From Paramecium octaurelia (Eukaryota > Ciliophora > Oligohymenophorea > Peniculida > Parameciidae), in NCBI GenBank assembly GCA_905182995.1, contig CAJJDP010000046.1:487976-551975 (forward strand): a stretch of 64,000 bases of DNA, given 5' to 3'. The notes under the pieces are model-generated. The model searched no databases. It saw nothing but the letters and a program-made list of their open reading frames with translations, and was not told where the DNA came from. The position numbers and the translations under genes are program-made. Below are positions 35,548 through 47,135 of this stretch, in pieces (within the stretch, counting starts at the first letter, position 1; the number at the start of each line of letters is the position of its first letter).

Positions 35548-36534
35548 ATGAATTAATAGATATCATAAGAATATTTCATTCATAAGTTTGCATCTATCTC
35601 ATTGAGCGAAAGTACTAGACTTTTTATCTATGAGTAGCTGATGATGACAATTCCAAACATGGCAGTCCAGCTTTAGATTCTCGATTATTGGAGTTTGTGA
35701 GTGCTCTTCCATAACACATAAAACAAAAATTAGAAAATTTCAAACCTCACCCAGACTTTCAGGTTTCAAAATAAAGTGATGAAAGTGTATACTTCGGTAC
35801 ATTGGAGTCAGGACTCAAACATGGGAATGGTATTTAAGTGTGGCCACAAGCTGGGAATTTATTAATTGGGTAACAAACTATTTATAATATTATAGGACTT
35901 GGTAAAACGATTTGCTTTAAGGAGTTTGTACAATGCATTATAGGAATGGCGATATGTATTTAATATTAAAATAATGAAGTTTCGAAGCTCAATTCTAAAA
36001 TGGCTGCACAAATGGTTTTGGCATGTTTATATCGGAAAAAAAAATAGTTAAGGGTAAAATAAATTCTTATTTTTAGGAATATGGATCAATAACCAATTAG
36101 AAGGAGAAGCCCAGGAAATTAAGAGTGATGGAACAAGATTTTATGGACAATTTCATAACGGCAAGAAAAATGGAAGAGGGATTCAAGTGTTTCCGGATGG
36201 ATGCAAGTTTAATATTTCATATATTCAATTGTAGGTATGAAGGATCGTTTGAAAATAACTAATTTTAAGGTGATGGAACATTTCATTGGAGTGATGGAAG
36301 TTATTATTAAGGATAATTTCAGAAGGGTCTAATAATGGGATTTGGGAATTACGTAAACAATAATGGACTTCTATTAATTGGACAGGTATTGCTGAATGAT
36401 CATATGTTGTATAGTTCTCTGAAGTCAAAAAAACATAATCGAAGGAGGTTGGTCTCAATAAAAATCTACAGAGCATTATGTACATAAACCAGTACAATTA
36501 AAGTCTTTTAATTGAAAAGATACATCTTCTCTGA
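35548..36534 (+). CDS. MORN-repeat protein
   Basis: 276 residues with six introns: 35612-35637, 35870-35895, 35956-35979, 36054-36076, 36207-36234 and 36386-36414 (23-29 nt); spliced length is exactly 277 codons. After a short N-terminal segment (DDDNSKHGSPALDSRLLEF) come MORN repeats: VYFGTLESGLKHGNGIQVW, GTWQNDLLQGVCTMHYRNGD, FYGQFHNGKKNGRGIQVF and YEGSFENNQFQGDGTFHW. MORN proteins bind membranes or act as cortical scaffolds in alveolates. The last intron is chosen because it yields a hydrophilic C-terminus; without it the frame would still be open. Shares a very short (85 bp) divergent promoter region with the PAP2 gene. Confidence 0.88.
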
Positions 36535-36686
36535 CTTTATTTATATATATATTTTAATTATATTAAAATTATTATTATGAGCTGGCTTCTAGTATGATAT
36601 TAATATAAATATATAAAAATAAAATTCGTTTTTGGAATTTTTAACACTTAATTATCTGGTGTTGCCTTCATTATTAATTACAATAT

Positions 36687-37913
36687 ATGTATAAATTAGC
36701 AGTCTGCACATTGCTTATCCTTAGCGTAACAGCAATTGATGTCACAAACTCAGTTTGGACAAGCCATGACCAAAAAGCTTTTGCTCAAATTAAACAATCT
36801 GGTTGGGGTAAATTCATTTTGAACTTTGGTGAACTCCATTTAAGCACAGGAGGTATCCTTGCAGAATTAAACAGTGAAATTGCTAAACTTGTAATTACTT
36901 TTTTCATTAATTTGTTTAGATTGACGAATTGGATGAGGAATTGGCAGAAGTCCATCATTAATATTAAAGAAGAACAGACGTTCACAATAGAGAAGTTACA
37001 AGACTTGAATAAGAAATCTAAGACAAAGAAAGAGGTATTTTATTAGATTTAACGCTTTCCTTTAGAGGTCTTCAATGCCCACGATTTCTATGATAACGTA
37101 TTGATCCCATAAAGAGATAGATTTGCTGCTCAACTTGAATAATTATAAGAAAACATTGCTCAAAACAGAAAGACCCTTAATGAATCCACAGTTCAAAGAG
37201 CTAAGGATCACGCTGAATTTGAAGCTTAGGTTGCTGAACACAATGAAGCCATTGGAGCTATTGATGAATCATTATAATTACTCAGTCAATTGGAATCACC
37301 ATCCCTTGTCTAAATCTAAAAGGTTTAAAAGAATTTGACCAAAATCTAATAATCACTCAAAAGACACAGCACATTCTAAACCTTCATCAAGACTCTTTTG
37401 GAAATCGCTGTTGAAGCTAATTTCGCTGATCAAGGTGCCCTTAGAGAAGTATCAATCCCTTGTTAACCCTTTCATAGATTTTGACTGCCTTCAACAACTT
37501 GAGAGTTCAATTAGTTGATTCACTCAACCAACTCACTGCCGATGAAGCTGAAGCCTAAAAGGACTTTGAAGCTAGAGTCGTTCAATTGAACTAAGAACAC
37601 GCTGAATTCTAAAGAGCTGTTGTTGTTAAGACAGCTGAAATCGAAGCCAATGCAAGTAAATTGTTAATAATAATAATTAATAGACAAGATTGAATAAACC
37701 CTTGATTTAATTGATGTCTTACATGCTGATTTGGACACATTGAATGGATAATTATAAGCAGAAAATGATGACTATGCTTTCGCAACTGATGTCTACAACG
37801 CTACCGTTGCTGAATACAACAAGGAATTAAATGCTGCTCACTAAGCCTTGGATTTATTGAATCAACCAAGATTTACCGATTATGTTAAATCTTAACTCAA
37901 GGGAGCATTTTGA
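36687..37913 (+). CDS. Trichocyst matrix protein, copy D
   Basis: 369 residues. Signal peptide [18 protein letters not shown], then mature helical domains with heptads rich in Gln, Glu and Ala (for example [31 protein letters not shown]), ending DYVKSQLKGAF, a form seen in several TMPs. Introns at 36891-36919 (29), 37035-37065 (31), 37449-37477 (29) and 37656-37683 (28); spliced length 370 codons. Product is sorted to trichocysts. GC-richer and more Ala-rich codons than the surrounding genes, as in the other TMP genes of the window, consistent with high expression. Confidence 0.92.
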
Positions 37914-38007
37914 TATTATTCATTCAATAAAAGTAAATGAATTCATTATTAAATTACATTAAAATATTCCTTTCCACTCCCTATAATTAAATAAATATTT
38001 TTGAGTG

Positions 38008-38688
38008 ATGTCAGAAATAGATCCTATAACAATTAAACTTGTCGTTGTAGGAGACGGAAGTGTAGGCAAAACCTGTATACTCCTCAGGTATTTCCACAAA
38101 ATATCCGTAGCTATACAACTGATAAATTTCCAACAGACTATATTCCTACAGTTTTTGAAAATTATACCACTCAGACTGCTGTTGATGGCAAAATGATTAA
38201 CTTAAGTCTGTGGGATACTGCAGGATAAGAAACCTATAATAGATTAAGAACACTATCATATAATTCAGCTGATGTCTTTTTGGTTGTTTTCTCAGTTATT
38301 GAGGAATCAAGTTTTGAAAATGCAACCAACAAATGGTACCCAGAATTAGAAACTCCTGAATTAAAGAGTGTACCAAAAATATTTGTTGGAAATAAAATAG
38401 ATATAAGAAACTAAGCCAATCCAAAACATGTCTAATTTGATGCTGTAACATTCCATTTAATTCATCCTTTAGGCAAAATAAAAAGTTGAGAAAATGAATT
38501 GTCATTATCTCGAATGTTCTGCATTAACATAAGAAGGTTTGAAGGAAATCTTTGACTAAGCCATAAAAAGGGCCATTAAAATCAAAGTCTTAAGGTCTTA
38601 AAATTAAACCTTGCAAAACGTTACAAGTACCATATAAAAAGACTAAAAGCTTTCAAACGAAGAAAAATGCTGTTGCTCAACCTTTTGA
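38008..38688 (+). CDS. Rac/Rho-family small GTPase
   Basis: 209 residues, introns at 38088-38110 (23) and 38445-38472 (28). Motifs: P-loop GDGSVGKT (about residues 16-23), effector loop [13 protein letters not shown] typical of Rho/Rac, [18 protein letters not shown], the NKID element, and ECSAL. A polar linker leads to CCCSTF: the last four residues form a CaaX box (CSTF) with two further cysteines upstream as possible palmitoylation sites. The classical Rho insert helix is short or absent, and TKLD is replaced by NKID. Controls actin or membrane processes in other eukaryotes; Rho-type GTPases are few in ciliates. 77 bp from the convergent GST gene. Confidence 0.92.
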
Positions 38689-38765
38689 AAACATATACAT
38701 TAATATGCTTTAATTTTATATTATTACAACTTGTTATTCCATATATGTATATACGATGTCTTAAT

Positions 38766-39509
38766 TCATTTCAAGAATTAAGAACCTGGATTTTATTTTT
38801 TGATAATCTTAAAAGCAACATGATGAGCTTGATAAAGTTCTGGAATATTTATCACTCTATGAAGCCATGCATTTGTAATAGGATACTTTTTGAAATCAAA
38901 TTTAATCATGTCTAATTACATCATTTCACTACAAGCACTTATATCAGCTAAAGTGACTTAATCTCCACAAATGTAGTTCTTATCTTTCAGCCAATCTACA
39001 TATGTTTTATAATAATTACTGTTCTCAAAATATGAAAAAACTTTTGCCACATCTTATTGTTCCTTTTCCAGTACTTCAGGGATAACTGTCTATCCCTTCC
39101 TTGGGGCTATAAGCACTGAATAGTAAAAGTGAAAGCATCTTCTAGTATTTGTATGATGATAGTCAAGATATTGATCTATTCTAGTTTATTATCTGATATC
39201 TGTAAGTGGGTATCTTAGTAATTTTTATAAACTTACAAATTAGTTGAAATATTTTTCTATTTGATAATGTATCTCATTATATTATGGCTTTCGGCAACAA
39301 AAAAATCTCCATCTTGTAATACAGGCACTATCAATTTTATTAACCTCCTTACATTATTATAATGGATGAATTGCTGTGAACTCAGGTGACTTATGTTCAT
39401 CATATTAAATCATTAATGGCTTGACTTCATGAGGTACTTTGAGGATATCTAAGACTGCCTTTACAGCTCTGGATGGCTGTGAAATCCAATCTATATATAA
39501 TTTAATCAT
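38766..39509 (-). CDS. Glutathione S-transferase, theta-like
   Basis: 231 residues with introns at 39328-39352 (25) and 39214-39236 (23). Thioredoxin-fold N-terminal half: MIKLYIDWISQPSRAVKAVL, PLQQLPVLQDGDFFVAESHN (glutathione gamma-glutamyl site with the cis-Pro and E-S pair) and YIIKQK; the C-terminal helical half contains DQVTLADISACSEMMQ, the GST N-capping box region. The Ser in ISQPSRA is the likely catalytic residue of theta-class enzymes, which conjugate glutathione to electrophiles. Cytosolic; no targeting signal seen. Spliced length is exactly 232 codons. Confidence 0.93.
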
Positions 39510-39601
39510 GAAAATTGTTATTATTAATATAAGCACAAAGAGCTTTCATTTCATATTATGCATTATTATACTACTCAATAATTTAATATTATAAAAATAG
39601 A

Positions 39602-41506
39602 TCAACTTTATTCTTTTGGACATCTATTATTAATGTCAAACCCTATAAAATCAAAAAATTCACTTGAAAAGTATTCATGATTTCCTAATAATTCTTTAAA
39701 AAATTCATCTACAAATGTCAATTTTTCATTAGTTGTCAGATTTAAAATTTATTTTGTTATTTTCAAATTAGGCGGCAATGCTCGACCACTTTATAATTCA
39801 AGTTATTCACTAAATTATCGAATACAGGAAAGCGTTTTCAAGATCCTATATACATGTTCTGTGTTCCTAACATTGATTATAAATATGCTTACTTTTCTTT
39901 GTATTTGATATTGATAACAAATTCTATTGAATTGGATCCATACATGCCATATTCATATTAGACACAAGTAGAAGAGAAGTGAAGTTCAGAATAATCTAAA
40001 GCAATCAAATTTTCTTCAGAATTTACTCTGAGAGCTTATAATTCATATTCTTAAGATTTTTAATAACTCTTAGGTCTTATCTAAGATCTCGTCTTCGAAA
40101 TCAATTATTAATATATTAAAAATGGTTGTTGCATTTCTTCATCCACTCCCAAGAAATCAAGTAAATTTTTTGTTACATAAGTTGGGTTAGCTAATTATTC
40201 TTATAGCCATCGTTCTAAATATTCTCTCCTCCTTAGAACATAAGAAAATTCATCCTCGCCCAATTATAGATCTATTCTGTGAATTTTAAAGGAACTTGCA
40301 TTGTATTTGTTAAAATGATCAATTTGTACTCTCTCAACATTCAAAAATTCAGGGTAACGCTTTTCTGATTAGAATGTATGACCATCTATTACTGTAATAA
40401 TCAAATATGAATAAAGTATTTCATTGTCATTAACAAAGCGTTTAATTATTTTTTTACTTATACTAACACTCCTTTCTGGCATTTTATCCCTTAAAAATTG
40501 TTCTTATTCGTTTTAATTCTTGCTTTAAATGAGATCAGAAAATGCTGATGATAATTATTTTGTTATAGTAGTGTTTTCTTTTTTAGTTTTGGTTCTATTT
40601 AGCGTAGATTCTCTAATGTATTTATTTTCTGATTAAAATATTTTGAATTCTTCTAATGATTTCATCAATTGTTTTGCAAATTTAGGTGTGTCATCTGGTA
40701 TTCTTGTTCGATCATTTGGTCTATACAATGCATATATCAATAAAATGAGTGATGGGAACAATTACAAAATTATTAATCCACTACTCAAAAGAGTTTGATA
40801 TTCTTATGATGTCCTAACAACCAAAAATGCAGTCTACAAAGGCCAAAATATCTAGTTGATAGTTGATAAACTATTACTCTATGGGTCCAGGTTGCCTATT
40901 ATTCTTAAACCTTGAATTCTTATTTTAACAAAATAACAGAAATGATATGAGCAACAATCGGAATCAACCAAATGAAGTACAGTGTTGGTGATATAGTCAT
41001 AATTAGACCAAAAAATCCGAGTGTCATTGATAAAGTGCAGACAAAGCAAAGCCAATATGAAATGATAATTTTGATATTCAAAGAAGGAGGATTTGTTTTA
41101 GGGCTAGTTTAAATATATTCAATAATTACACATCCTCATCACTTAACTAAGATCTTATGGATTATCTTTGTAGGGTAACATCTTGCAATTTCTAAAGCTA
41201 ATAAATCCTATAAAGAGCAGCAAATATAAAATATAAATAGGGAAGGCTAAATAAAATAAACTCTTTTGCCAAAATTGAATAAGTGTAAAATGGATTTGGT
41301 GTAGAAGGATCATTTGATTTTTCTGTTTCATTATTCTGATTTGAGGGTTGATCTGCATTTTAATCTATTATTGGAATGGTCTCAGATTTTTCAGGGTTTT
41401 CAGCAATAGATTATTCTGATGGCCCATTTTGAGTTGAAGTGTTATCAAGTTATTCGTTCAATACCTATTATTAATCCTAAGTTACGACATCATTTTATTA
41501 TTCCAT
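39602..41506 (-). CDS. Multi-pass membrane protein with tandem PX-like domains
   Basis: 608 residues with three 26-nt introns (41104-41129, 40852-40877, 39867-39892). Residues 1-75 are Gln/Asn/Ser/Thr-rich; then several hydrophobic helices: FILFSLPYLYFIFAALYRIY, IIISYWLCFVCTLSMTLGFF, TLYFIWLIPIVAHIISVILL and LIILQLFPSLILLIYALY. The C-terminal half carries one clear PX domain (KRYPEFL...YLERWLQEQLANP...LLDFLGV) followed by a second PX-like segment (YRILKTLSCIRQFSEQL, ALPPNLK, FFKELL, FFDFIGFD). PX domains bind phosphoinositides on endomembranes. The pairing with membrane helices is unusual; I know no named family that fits, so function is open. 92 bp from the GST start. Confidence 0.78.
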
Positions 41507-41705
41507 TTAATTAATAGTATATCTATAACATTATAAAAACTATAATTAAATTATTCCATTTACTAATAAATAAATCATAGAAACACAGTAAACATACAAT
41601 TAAAATAGACTTCATAATTTAATAATAAATATGAATTAGGAAACTATTATTTCACATCTTTAGTGAAGAGATAATAAAAATATTTTAATTGGAATAAAAA
41701 TATTA

Positions 41706-42776
41706 TCATGAAGAGGATCTTTCTAATAAATACACTTTGACGTTTTTGAGTTTAGTTGCCAATATTTCTTCAATTTATCTAATAATTGAAATTTCTTATT
41801 ATCTATGTTCAGTGTCAGAAGCATATTAAGTTCTCCATCCCTCACATTCAGCTTCTTTTTATTCCTTTCCAGTAGTTGCAGCATTTAATTCATCAGTAGC
41901 ATCTTCCTTTCTTTTCTTTTAAAGATCCAAAGCCTATTCATTATCTTTCAATTATCTTTCAGAATCTTCTCTAGCTGATGACAATGATTCTCTTTGACTC
42001 TCTATTTCAACCATCAATCTTTCATAATCTAATTAAGCTTAAATTTCAGATTATCTAGCATCGTGTAGACTCTATTCCAAAGATGAGCTCACTTCGCTCA
42101 ATTTATTTAACACATTATTCAATTGATCTTTTGAGAATGTTGATGCTACTTACATTAATGCTAAAATTGGATTTGATGAACCAATTTAATTTAATTATGT
42201 TAAAATTTAAACTACTTCTTAGTCTGGTTAAATTGAAGATAATTTAGTAAAAATAACTTCAATAGCCTCTATCACGTTTTCAGTTTCATGCTCAAATTTT
42301 ACAAAATCGTCAGCATCATTAGCTCTTTATTCGGTTAATTAAGTTTCTTATTCATTTAAAATATCAAGTTATATTTTTTTATTCTCAACATCTTAAGCCA
42401 ATTATTCGACTTTTGAAGTCAATGTTGCTATTTCTGTTGTAGAGTCAGTTATTTCGGCAGATGCATAATCTATTCTTCTATTATATTAGTAGATTTCGGT
42501 TTCGCAATCAACTTCATCTTAAGCATGCTTTTAATCTGCTTCTTATTAATTAAGAATTAGATTTTCTCTCAATTGTTAAAGCATCTTTGCAATATCTGAT
42601 AATGGGGCTTTGTTATTTAATTGCAGGGCTATGGTGTCTAAGAGTTTTTTGCCTAATTCATGTTCTTCCATAGCTTCAAGTTAAGTAAAAACAGCCTTTG
42701 TAGGATCGTTTGATCTTTTAACAAAAACTGATTGTGCTATACTTAATACAACCAAAAGCAATAAGACTTTATTCAT
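41706..42776 (-). CDS. Trichocyst matrix protein, copy E (intronless)
   Basis: 356 residues in a single exon. Signal peptide MNKVLLLLVVLSIAQSVFV, then KRSNDPTKAVFTQLEAMEEH and a long run of heptads (for example LDYERLMVEIESQRESLSSA). Near the C-terminus, CEGWRTQYASDTEHRQQEIS is a motif also seen, in altered form, in the other TMPs here (AWYAVQSEIY; EFYASETARRQEE). It ends LLERSSS. Unlike copies A-D it has no introns and is codon-wise as AT-rich as ordinary genes, pointing to lower expression or a more divergent trichocyst-type protein. Confidence 0.85.
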
Positions 42777-43333
42777 TTACTATTGATTTATTGCAAATTC
42801 GTTTTTTGCTTTCAATCCATTCATCTGTTAATTCACTTTTATTTTACTAAAATGTTTTATAGAATGATTTCTTTCTTAACTTTATTAATTCTGCCAATAA
42901 ATTATTATTTAATTAAAATATTTAGAGCACATTAATTTATATTCTTTTTCTATCTTCTTAATTATTTTAGTATTTTAATAATAACAAATTCTCAGGCCTT
43001 TCTTAATTTTTAAAGTAAAAACAATATTCGTATAACTGCTCTATATGTATTATCACTATCTAGGAATCCTCTTTAATATTCTTCTTCCCTTTAACGTTTT
43101 AGATAAACATGAGGAATTTAAAATATTTGATTTCAAAGCATTCTCATACTCCTTTCTACTAAATTTCAAATTCAATTTAGTTATTTAACGAATTTGTTAG
43201 TTTTGAATCAGTCTTCTAAATAAAGTTGAAATTAATCCTCGATAGAATTAAGTCAACTCAATGATTATATTATTTTTTGTTATTATATTACTATTTATAA
43301 CTAATCTTGTTATCATTATAATTAATTATTATT
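42777..43333. other. Divergent intergenic region
   Basis: About 560 AT-rich bases between two divergently oriented genes. No supported coding or RNA feature. Confidence 0.5.
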
Positions 43334-43994
43334 ATGAGAAAAAAACCTAGTTCACCCTATGCTGAATTAATTGAAGCAAATAAAAAAATATTATAAGAGG
43401 ATGGCAAATATTTAGATTACTCCAACCTCCCTAAACCCTACAGCTTAACATTTTAACAACTTACTTAATTTCGTATTCCATAATATTTTGAGTTATTGCA
43501 TCGGAAGAATTAAAAGAAAACTGAAATTCATCAAGAATTCAATTAACCTAATGCCAACATTAATAATAATTCAACTGAACGTAATTTTATTTAATAGTTT
43601 AGCATATCTAAAAAGAAAACAATAGAAAATAATAAAAAGAAAGCCCTTTTCGATGAGTAGGTTTTAAACTGCATAATTAGAGAGGTATATAGTATTGAGA
43701 AATAAGCAACTAGATCTCCTCAGGTTCTTTTAATAGAGCAAATTATACTCTCAATAAAATCTTAAGTAGTCTCCCTATGAGCCAATTACATTAAATTCAC
43801 GAGGCGAAGCAGGAAAACATCCAGGCATTGATTTAAAAAAGAAGTAATAAACAAATGAGAATGGTTACCCCTAAGTATAATCTTAGAACAGACTCCTAAA
43901 TGGCAAAATTTTTTGGATCTTCAAGTATTACTTCTAATATTATTTAGATATTTTCCCTACTTTGTCTACCTTTAGATTAAAAACCCTTTAATGA
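43334..43994 (+). CDS. Small hydrophilic protein, unknown
   Basis: 202 residues if two introns are removed: 43685-43713 (29 nt) and 43925-43947 (23 nt). Starts MRKKPSSPYAELIEANKKIL and ends STFRLKTLQ. Rich in Lys, Gln, Asn and Ser, no signal peptide, no membrane segment; SNKQMRMVTPKYNLRTDSQ sits in the C-terminal third. Without the second intron the frame would stay open for about 30 further residues and be hydrophobic, so I prefer the spliced form. No family recognised. Convergent with CWC22, 168 bp apart. Confidence 0.6.
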
Positions 43995-44162
43995 TTTTTA
44001 AGTTGAAGTTTTAATTACAAACTTTATTAAATTTCTTTTAAATGGCTTCTTTGTATTTTAAATAAGTGTAGAAAATATTAAAAATTGAATAAGAAATAGA
44101 TTAGATAATCACATTATAATGTTAGAATATTTTCAAATATAAAAATAATTTAGCTAATAACT

Positions 44163-46605
44163 TCATTTATGTTTTTTATGCTATGGTTTGCTTTCGCTAC
44201 TACTGCTACTGCTTTAGCTGCTACTAACGCTCGCACTTCTACTTCTACTCCTGCTTCTACTGTCACTTAAACTTTCACTTTGGCTGGGGCTTGGACTTTT
44301 GTATTTTTTTTTCTAATCCCTTTTTTCTTTCTCTTTCTATTTTTTTTCTTTCTCTCTTTCTCTTTCCCTTTCTCTCTCCTTTTCTCGTTTTTTTTCCTTT
44401 TCCTTTTGCTTTTCTCTATCCCTTTCTTTTTATCTTTCTCTTTCTCTTTCCTTTTCTCTCTCTCTTTCTCTCTCTCTTTCTTTTTCTCTTTCTCTTTCCC
44501 TCTCTCTTTCTTTTTCTTTTTCTCTTTCCTTCTCTTTTTCTTTTTCTTTTTCTTTCTCTTTCTCTCTTTCTTTTTCTTTCTCTCTTTCTCTATCCTTTTC
44601 TTTTTGCTTCTAATTCTCTTTTAATTTTCCTCTTTCTTTTTCTTTTGGTTTCTCTTTCACAGGAACTTCATCCTCTTTTCTTTTTTTATCTTATTGATTC
44701 TTTTTTTACTTATCCTTTGATGAATCACTATCACTACTATCATCTGAGGAAGAATCCTCACTACTATCACTTTCATCACTCTCACTATCTTCTTCAGCAG
44801 AGGTACCGAATTGTTTTAAAGCCTAAAAGTTAGAATACAATAGTTACTTCTTGAGCATGCTAAAATTCTATTTTGTTCTATTATTCATAGATCTATCTTA
44901 ACTCTTCAGTTAATAACCCTTATCCAATACTAGTGAAAAAGTTAATTGAAAATCTTGTATTTTTCGGATGATCAACTGGAAATAGACCAGCTAAATAATC
45001 TTTGAGTTCAGGATCCATCAATTTTGACTTTAATACAGGTAAGCTCATATTTTCAGCCAATTCCAAGAATAAACATTTAATCATAATTCTACCTGAAGAG
45101 GTAGTACTTTCTTATGTTAATGAAATACATTTTAGGATTCTCCAATCAATAGCATTTGTAAAAAGGAGATGAGCAAAGAATTTAGATATGTTTCTGATTT
45201 TTGCAGTTTCATAACGATGCATAGTAGCATATTTCTCTACAAAACATTTCATAAAATTATCTCTAAAAATTTCAGCAATTTCACATAATCTCTATCCCAA
45301 AAGTCCAAAAAACCTTAAATATGTTCTTTCTTGCATACAACAATCAATAATCATATTGCAAACTTCATCTTCATGACCAATTCCTGTTTACATTTTAATT
45401 ATTTTATGCAAGCATTCCTCATAATCAACACTGCTTTAGATTGTTAAATAAATAACTCTCTTTAAACTTAAAAGATCTCTTTCTGTAAAATCTTTAGCTT
45501 ATTCTTATTCCTCTTCTATCTCAGGCATGAAATCTACTTATTACTTTGTTTTTAACATAATAATATTCTCTTCTCCCAAAATTTCTTTTTTGATTTCTTC
45601 CCATTCATTCTCTGTTTTTTCAAAAAAGGGATCATATTAAAATAAATTTAGATTATCTTCAGCATCTAATTCATCAACTATATCTATTTGATGTGTAATC
45701 TAATCATCTTCCTCAACTAAATCTAAATCAGGAATAACTCCTGGGTGATCAACAAACTTAGTTTTACGAGTTGCAAATAGTTACTCAATTCTATACTAAA
45801 CTTTTCTACTTATAGTTCCTTCATGCAATATTCCTTTGAATCTTTCAAATATTGTTGAAACATTTTATGGAGCAATATCACTCATAACTTATCCACATTC
45901 TATAGTAAAATCGCAAGCTAATTCTACAGAATCTTCAGTGGGACTTTCTAGAAGAATATAAAGTAATTCTAATCCAACTAAGTCACTTAAAACTTTCTAA
46001 TTTATAAGATGAGCAATCATTTTTGTTATTGCCATACACACTATTTTATTATTTCTTTTGTATGCTCTTTAAAATTGCACAATCACTCTTTTTATTATCA
46101 AATTAACAATTTCTGGCAATTTAGTATTGATTACAGAGATCAAAGCAGCATAAACCATAGTAAAATTTGGTGAAGCCATTTAGGCTTTGATAATTGCTCT
46201 TGCTAATAATCCCCTCCCTCTTAATATATTTTCATTAAATAATTCAACAATGATATTTTATATGTTTGTAATATTTACCTTATTGATTATACCATTTATT
46301 GATTTTCTCAATAATTCCCACATTAATCTCTAGTATTCAACGCTATTTTTATTACTCATTTTTATTTCATTTTCCATTTCCCTCAGTTTATGAGGAGGCA
46401 CATAAACACCTCCTGCTCTTGTAGGTCTATCGAACTTTTTTTGAGTAATTGGATCAATTGGGACAAATTTTTTTGCGGCTTCTTCCATTTGCATCTTTTC
46501 GTTCTCCCTCTTTTCATTATATTTTATCATGAGGAAGTTTTCTTCCTCTCTTAATGATTGGATGTAATCATTTTAAGTTCCATCTTGTTAAGGCTACTCA
46601 GACAT
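44163..46605 (-). CDS. CWC22: CWC22/nucampholin pre-mRNA splicing factor with long RE/RS tail
   Basis: 805 residues; one 25-nt intron at 44823-44847. CWC22 sits in the spliceosome and delivers eIF4A3 to nascent exon-junction complexes. Visible: [15 protein letters not shown] at about residue 55-70 (family start), MIF4G region ([69 protein letters not shown]), then the MA3 domain ([40 protein letters not shown]). An acidic Ser/Asp block ([16 protein letters not shown]) leads into about 120 residues of Arg/Lys/Glu repeats and a final Arg-Ser and Ser tail ending KPQHKKHK. It is notable that the splicing machinery here must cope with tiny introns. Confidence 0.93.
44290..44640. repeat. Strand-asymmetric polypyrimidine tract (coding low complexity)
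   Basis: Nearly pure C/T on the plus strand, dominated by CTTTCT units. On the minus strand it encodes the alternating Arg-Glu-Lys tail of CWC22, so it is a coding microsatellite rather than a regulatory element. Length is likely variable between alleles. Confidence 0.9.
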
Positions 46606-47135
46606 TAAACAAAATCACAAAATAATATATTTAAATTTTCTCTACATTAATTCTTTTTATTTCTAAATTTTCTGTCCTTTTTCAAAAAATCTTTAAAAGA
46701 TAATCAATTATTATTCATTTATAAGATAGTAAAATTACTCATATAAGTTACTTACTAAATGTCTTGAAATTAAAAACAAAACATGTAAAAAAAATAATTT
46801 TAACTTAATCACAAATATTACTACTATTAGTAAATATGATTCTTTATTTTATTTCTATGAAATCCACTACATGAACTAATTAATATTTCAATTTATTTAT
46901 TTTTTTAATTAAAAACTTGATTTTCTCTTACTATTCTATTCAGATTGATGAAAATGGGGAATAAACTACAAAATACTTAGGTTGGTTTCATGAAAAACAA
47001 ATAAACATGTTAGATTCTAATTATCAAATAATATTAATCTAAATCAATGTTAAATTATTTAGTTTTCTTTACTCTGATTTTTATTTTAATCTTCTATGCT
47101 TTATTATAATAATAAATGAATTACTATTTATTATA
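46606..47135. other. Divergent intergenic region
   Basis: 530 AT-rich bases between CWC22 and the large orphan gene. No supported feature. Confidence 0.5.

Noticed and set aside
44280-44833. Two overlapping Phe/Leu/Ser-rich plus-strand open frames
   Set aside because: Antisense of the CWC22 Arg/Glu/Lys repeat; pure pyrimidine bias explains them.
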